NCBI GenBank assembly: GCA_903929925.1
Contig: CAIYWO010000292.1
Span: 1-9,507, forward strand
From: an uncultured beta proteobacterium
GTDB lineage: Bacteria; Pseudomonadota; Gammaproteobacteria; Burkholderiales; Burkholderiaceae_B
DNA: 9,507 nt
Reading direction: 5' to 3'
Positions 6,385-9,507 of this stretch are shown here, piece after piece. The notes below the pieces were generated by a model, which searched no databases, was not told the DNA's origin, and worked only from the letters and a program-made list of their open reading frames with translations. Every line of letters starts with the position of its first letter. Within the stretch, counting starts at the first letter, position 1. Both the position numbers and the translations under genes were made by a program.

Positions 6385-7691
6385 TGGACTCTATTAAAGT
6401 TGGCCTACTCGGGCTTGGCGTTGTCGGTGGCGGAACCTGGAAGGTGCTTCGTCGTAATGCCCAAGAAATCGCTCGTCGTGCTGGTCAGACGATTGAAGTC
6501 ACGCGCATCGCTGTGCGCGATATTGAGAAGGCACGTGCCCTGGTTGGCTCGACAATTCTGGTTGATGCGGATCCGTTTGGCTTAGTGCGCGACCCGTCAA
6601 TTGATATTGTCGTGGAGCTGATGGGTGGAGACACCCTGGCACGTGAGCTCGTGCTTGAAGCCATCGCGCAGGGCAAGCATGTTGTCACCGCGAATAAAGC
6701 ACTGCTTGCTAAACACGGTACAGAAATTTTTGCAGCAGCGTCGGCGAAAGGTGTTGTTGTTGCCTTCGAAGCTGCGGTAGCCGGTGGCATACCTATCATT
6801 AAAGCGATTCGTGAAGGTTTGACCGCCAACCGTATTGAGTGGGTTGCCGGAATCATCAACGGCACAACTAATTTCATTTTGTCGGAAATGCGTTCTCGCG
6901 GCCTACCGTTTGCGACAGTGTTGGCGGAGGCGCAAAAGCTTGGCTATGCCGAAGCCGATCCAACCTTTGATATCGAGGGGGTTGATGCTGCACATAAGCT
7001 GACGCTTTTAGCGTCATTGGCCTTTGGTATTCCCGTTCAGTTCGATCGTGCTTACATCGAAGGTATTTCAAAGCTAGCGGCCGACGACATCAAGTTAGCT
7101 GAGCGGTTGGGGTACAGAATCAAGTTGTTGGGCATCACTAAACGTCGGCCCGAAGGAATTGAGCTGCGCGTGCATCCTGCACTGGTGCCTGCCAAGTCGA
7201 TGCTGGCCAATGTCGAGGGCGCGATGAACGCTGTTTTGGTTCGCGGCGATGCTGTTGGTCAGACCTTGTACTACGGCAAGGGTGCAGGTGAAGAGCCTAC
7301 GGCCTCTGCGGTAGTTGCCGATTTAGTCGATGTCACACGTCTGTTGACTGCGGACCCAGAGCACCGTGTACCCCATCTGGCCTTTCAGCCCGACGCGATG
7401 TCGGACACGCCGATTTTGTCGATCGAGGATGTGATTACCTCCTACTACTTGCGTTTGACAGTTGCCGATCAGCCAGGCGTCTTGGCTGATATTGCACGTG
7501 TCTTCTCGGATCGCGGCATTTCGATCGGCTCAATGATCCAACAGCCATCAGACCTAGATGCCAGTGCTGATCTGGTGTTTCTGACACACGAGGCGCTTGA
7601 GCGCGATGTGAATGCAGCGATCGTCCAGATTGAGGCGTTGCCGTTCGTGCGCTCGAGCGTGACCCGTTTGCGGATGGAAAGTCTGTCATGA
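6384..7691 (+). CDS. hom: Homoserine dehydrogenase (monofunctional, with C-terminal ACT domain)
   Basis: This enzyme reduces L-aspartate 4-semialdehyde to L-homoserine with NAD(P)H, the branch point towards threonine and methionine. It has 435 residues, usual for the monofunctional type, with no aspartokinase fused. The Rossmann nucleotide-binding loop is GLGVVGGG at 10-17. VTANKALLAKHG (101-112) carries the conserved Lys105. The catalytic core includes AVAGGIPIIK (131-140), GIINGTTNFIL (156-166), and GYAEADPTFDIEGVDAAHKL with catalytic Lys205. Residues about 355-430 form an ACT domain (LRLTVADQPGVLADIARVFSDRGISI), which in relatives gives feedback inhibition by threonine. The ATG overlaps the alaC stop by one base and the stop overlaps the thrC start as ATGA. 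The protein is cytoplasmic and appears intact. Confidence 0.97.
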   Translation: MDSIKVGLLGLGVVGGGTWKVLRRNAQEIARRAGQTIEVTRIAVRDIEKARALVGSTILVDADPFGLVRDPSIDIVVELMGGDTLARELVLEAIAQGKHVVTANKALLAKHGTEIFAAASAKGVVVAFEAAVAGGIPIIKAIREGLTANRIEWVAGIINGTTNFILSEMRSRGLPFATVLAEAQKLGYAEADPTFDIEGVDAAHKLTLLASLAFGIPVQFDRAYIEGISKLAADDIKLAERLGYRIKLLGITKRRPEGIELRVHPALVPAKSMLANVEGAMNAVLVRGDAVGQTLYYGKGAGEEPTASAVVADLVDVTRLLTADPEHRVPHLAFQPDAMSDTPILSIEDVITSYYLRLTVADQPGVLADIARVFSDRGISIGSMIQQPSDLDASADLVFLTHEALERDVNAAIVQIEALPFVRSSVTRLRMESLS

Positions 7692-9097
7692 AATACGTCT
7701 CCACGCGCGGCGGGATGCAAGCTCAGGGCTTTGCCGACATCCTGCTAGAAGGTCTTGCGCCAGATGGTGGTTTGGCGATTCCTCAAGAGTTACCTAAGGT
7801 GTCGGCCGCGATGCTCGAGTCTTGGCGAGCCTTGCCCTACCATGCGTTAGCCGCTGAAGTGCTTGGTTTGTTTGTATCGGACATTGAGCGGGCAGACCTT
7901 CAAGCGATGACTCGCGCCGCATATTGCAAAGAGTCTTTCAAGACTGAGGCGATTGTTCCGCTCAAGGCTTTGGATAACGGGTTGTCGTTGCTTTGTGTCT
8001 CAGAGGGGCCGACACTAGCCTTCAAAGACATGGCCATGCAATTTCTGGGTCAGGTCTTCCCCTATGTGTTGCGTCAACGTCATACGACGCTCAATATCTT
8101 AGGGGCGACCTCGGGCGACACAGGTTCAGCGGCGGAATACGCGATGCGTGGCAAGGATGCTGTGGCGGTATTTATGCTTTCACCGCACGGGCGCATGAGT
8201 GCATTTCAGCGTGCCCAGATGTATTCCCTGCAAGATGCGAACATACACAACATCGCTGTCAAAGGTGTGTTTGACGAAGCACAAGATGTTGTAAAGGCTT
8301 TGGCAAGTGACTTGCCCTTTAAGTCGCAGTATCGCCTTGGGGCAGTCAATTCCATCAACTGGGCGCGCATCGCAGCGCAGATCGTGTATTACATTCACGG
8401 CTGGCTGCGTGCGACAACAGCCTCGGGGCAGCAGGTCTCTTTCAGTGTCCCCTCAGGAAACTTCGGCAACATCCTTGCTGGCCACATTGCGCGCATGATG
8501 GGCTTGCCAATTCGTCGTTTGGTGTTGGCGACAAACGAAAATAATGTATCAGAAGAGTTTTTCCGCACGGGGATCTATCGACCGCGTGCCGCTGCACAGA
8601 CCTATATGACGTCCAGTCCTTCGATGGATATTTCACGTGCGTCGAATTTTGAGCGTTTCGTGTTTGACCTGGTCGGTCGGGATCCGGCGCGGGTGGCGGG
8701 ATTATGGCGCGAGCTCTCCACAAATGGGCATTTTGATTTGTCCGCCTATCTGCCCGAGTTCGAGCGCACGTATGGATTTGTTGCGGGCTACAGCACGCAT
8801 CAGAATCGTCTCGATACGATACGTTCTGTGAAAGAAAAAACCGGAGTACTGATCGACCCGCACACGGCTGACGGTGTCAAGGTTGCCGCTGATTTCGTTG
8901 AGCCAGGCATCCCGATGCTGGTTCTGGAAACTGCGTTGCCAGCCAAGTTCTCTGAGGTCATTCAAGAAGCGCTTGGCGTTCCGGCTCCGGTCCCCGCCGG
9001 TCTCGAAAACCTAGAATCCTTGCCGCAAAAAGTAACCATCTTGCCCTGCGATGTCGCGAGCGTCCGTGCATACATCACAGAGCACGCAAGCGTCTGA
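7688..9097 (+). CDS. thrC: Threonine synthase
   Basis: ThrC is a PLP-dependent fold-type II enzyme that converts O-phospho-L-homoserine to L-threonine and phosphate, the last step of threonine synthesis. At 469 residues it belongs to the longer class, with the N-terminal domain MKYVSTRGG...GLAPDGGLAIP. The PLP lysine is Lys113 in LAFKDMAMQFLGQ. The phosphate/substrate loop LGATSGDTGSAAEY spans 138-151, and SGNFGN (256-261) is the glycine-rich cofactor-phosphate loop. The start overlaps the hom stop as ATGA, with GGAAAG upstream. Homoserine kinase (thrB), which supplies its substrate, is not in this window and must be encoded elsewhere. Its TGA overlaps the next gene's ATG. Confidence 0.97.
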   Translation: MKYVSTRGGMQAQGFADILLEGLAPDGGLAIPQELPKVSAAMLESWRALPYHALAAEVLGLFVSDIERADLQAMTRAAYCKESFKTEAIVPLKALDNGLSLLCVSEGPTLAFKDMAMQFLGQVFPYVLRQRHTTLNILGATSGDTGSAAEYAMRGKDAVAVFMLSPHGRMSAFQRAQMYSLQDANIHNIAVKGVFDEAQDVVKALASDLPFKSQYRLGAVNSINWARIAAQIVYYIHGWLRATTASGQQVSFSVPSGNFGNILAGHIARMMGLPIRRLVLATNENNVSEEFFRTGIYRPRAAAQTYMTSSPSMDISRASNFERFVFDLVGRDPARVAGLWRELSTNGHFDLSAYLPEFERTYGFVAGYSTHQNRLDTIRSVKEKTGVLIDPHTADGVKVAADFVEPGIPMLVLETALPAKFSEVIQEALGVPAPVPAGLENLESLPQKVTILPCDVASVRAYITEHASV

Positions 9098-9492
9098 TGA
9101 TGCAGTTCTTTACGCCCCTCCATTTTTTGGCAGTTGGTTTGGGTGCCGCTGTGGGGGCGTGGTTGCGTTGGGTGTTGGCAGTCTGGCTGAATCAGCCGGG
9201 CAATGCGATGCCTTGGGGGACTCTGGCAGCCAACCTCGTAGGCGGCTATCTGGTTGGTTTAGCGTTTGGATTTTTGTCTGCCTTGCCCGCACTGCCAGCG
9301 TTTTGGCGCTTGTTTCTCGTGACCGGCTTGCTTGGCGGACTGACAACGTTCTCAACGTTTTCTGCAGAGACTGTGGCGTTTCTAGAAGAGGGCCGCCTTG
9401 CTGCAGCGGCGCTTTACTCTGGCGTTAGTCTGCTTGGGTCTCTAGCGCTGACCTTCTTAGGTTTGGTGACTGTTCAGACCCTGCGTGGCTAG
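9097..9492 (+). CDS. crcB: Fluoride channel CrcB/Fluc
   Basis: Fluc proteins are small inner-membrane channels that form antiparallel dimers with two pores and let fluoride leave the cell. The 131 residues contain four hydrophobic segments at about 8-30, 41-63, 68-90 and 104-128. Family motifs are GAAVGAWLRW (16-25), GTLAANLVGG (41-50, with pore residue Asn46) and GLLGGLTTFSTFSAE (77-91), which holds the phenylalanine box and the TTFS break that binds the structural sodium. The start overlaps the thrC stop (TGATG); a second ATG at 9100 is equally possible. No strong ribosome-binding site precedes it, so it probably depends on coupling to thrC. Many crcB genes are under a fluoride riboswitch. 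Here the upstream DNA is thrC coding sequence, so no separate riboswitch leader exists. Only 15 bp follow the stop in this window. Confidence 0.93.
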   Translation: MMQFFTPLHFLAVGLGAAVGAWLRWVLAVWLNQPGNAMPWGTLAANLVGGYLVGLAFGFLSALPALPAFWRLFLVTGLLGGLTTFSTFSAETVAFLEEGRLAAAALYSGVSLLGSLALTFLGLVTVQTLRG

Positions 9493-9507
9493 CGAGATTT
9501 TTCAAAA

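Noticed and set aside
9000..9096. Fluoride riboswitch upstream of crcB
   Set aside because: This is conserved thrC coding sequence running to the overlapping stop codon, and I see no crcB-motif aptamer layout in it.

Overview
This window reads as an ordinary chromosomal segment of a betaproteobacterium, most likely order Burkholderiales and close to the Alcaligenaceae/Bordetella group. The basis is the resemblance of the proteins (the AlaC, PhoH2 and Mth938-domain sequences especially), the gene order as remembered for that group, and a GC content that looks to be in the mid-50s by eye. No phylogenetic search was possible, so the family assignment is an inference. There are no mobile elements, CRISPR arrays, rRNAs or convincing tRNAs. 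About 95% of the window is coding.

The nine genes form two divergent blocks around an intergenic region at about 4998-5199. The leftward block (minus strand, in transcription order) is an Mth938/DUF498-domain protein, a Bcp/PrxQ-type peroxiredoxin, a PhoH2-type PIN-plus-ATPase protein, pdxA (vitamin B6 synthesis) and a PBP7-like D-Ala-D-Ala endopeptidase. The first four are packed with 0-37 nt between them and look like one operon. The last sits behind a 101-nt AT-rich gap (71 nt if the longer start is used) that carries its own promoter-like -10 box and a palindrome with repeats. It may therefore be transcribed separately.

The rightward block is alaC (alanine-forming aminotransferase), hom (homoserine dehydrogenase), thrC (threonine synthase) and crcB/fluC (fluoride channel). 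Each junction overlaps by 1-4 nt (TAATG, ATGA, TGATG), so the four genes are probably translationally coupled. hom and thrC catalyse two steps of threonine synthesis; the homoserine kinase step between them is not encoded here. AlaC supplies alanine from pyruvate. The fluoride exporter has no metabolic link to its neighbours and appears to share their expression.

Start sites were reassessed from ribosome-binding sites. pbpG, phoH, bcp and alaC are given shorter starts than their longest open frames. The Mth938 gene appears to use a TTG start. I did not find a clearly novel system. The most interesting points are the candidate operator ahead of pbpG, the coupling of crcB to the threonine genes, the peroxiredoxin without the usual second cysteine, and the long basic linkers of PbpG and PhoH2.
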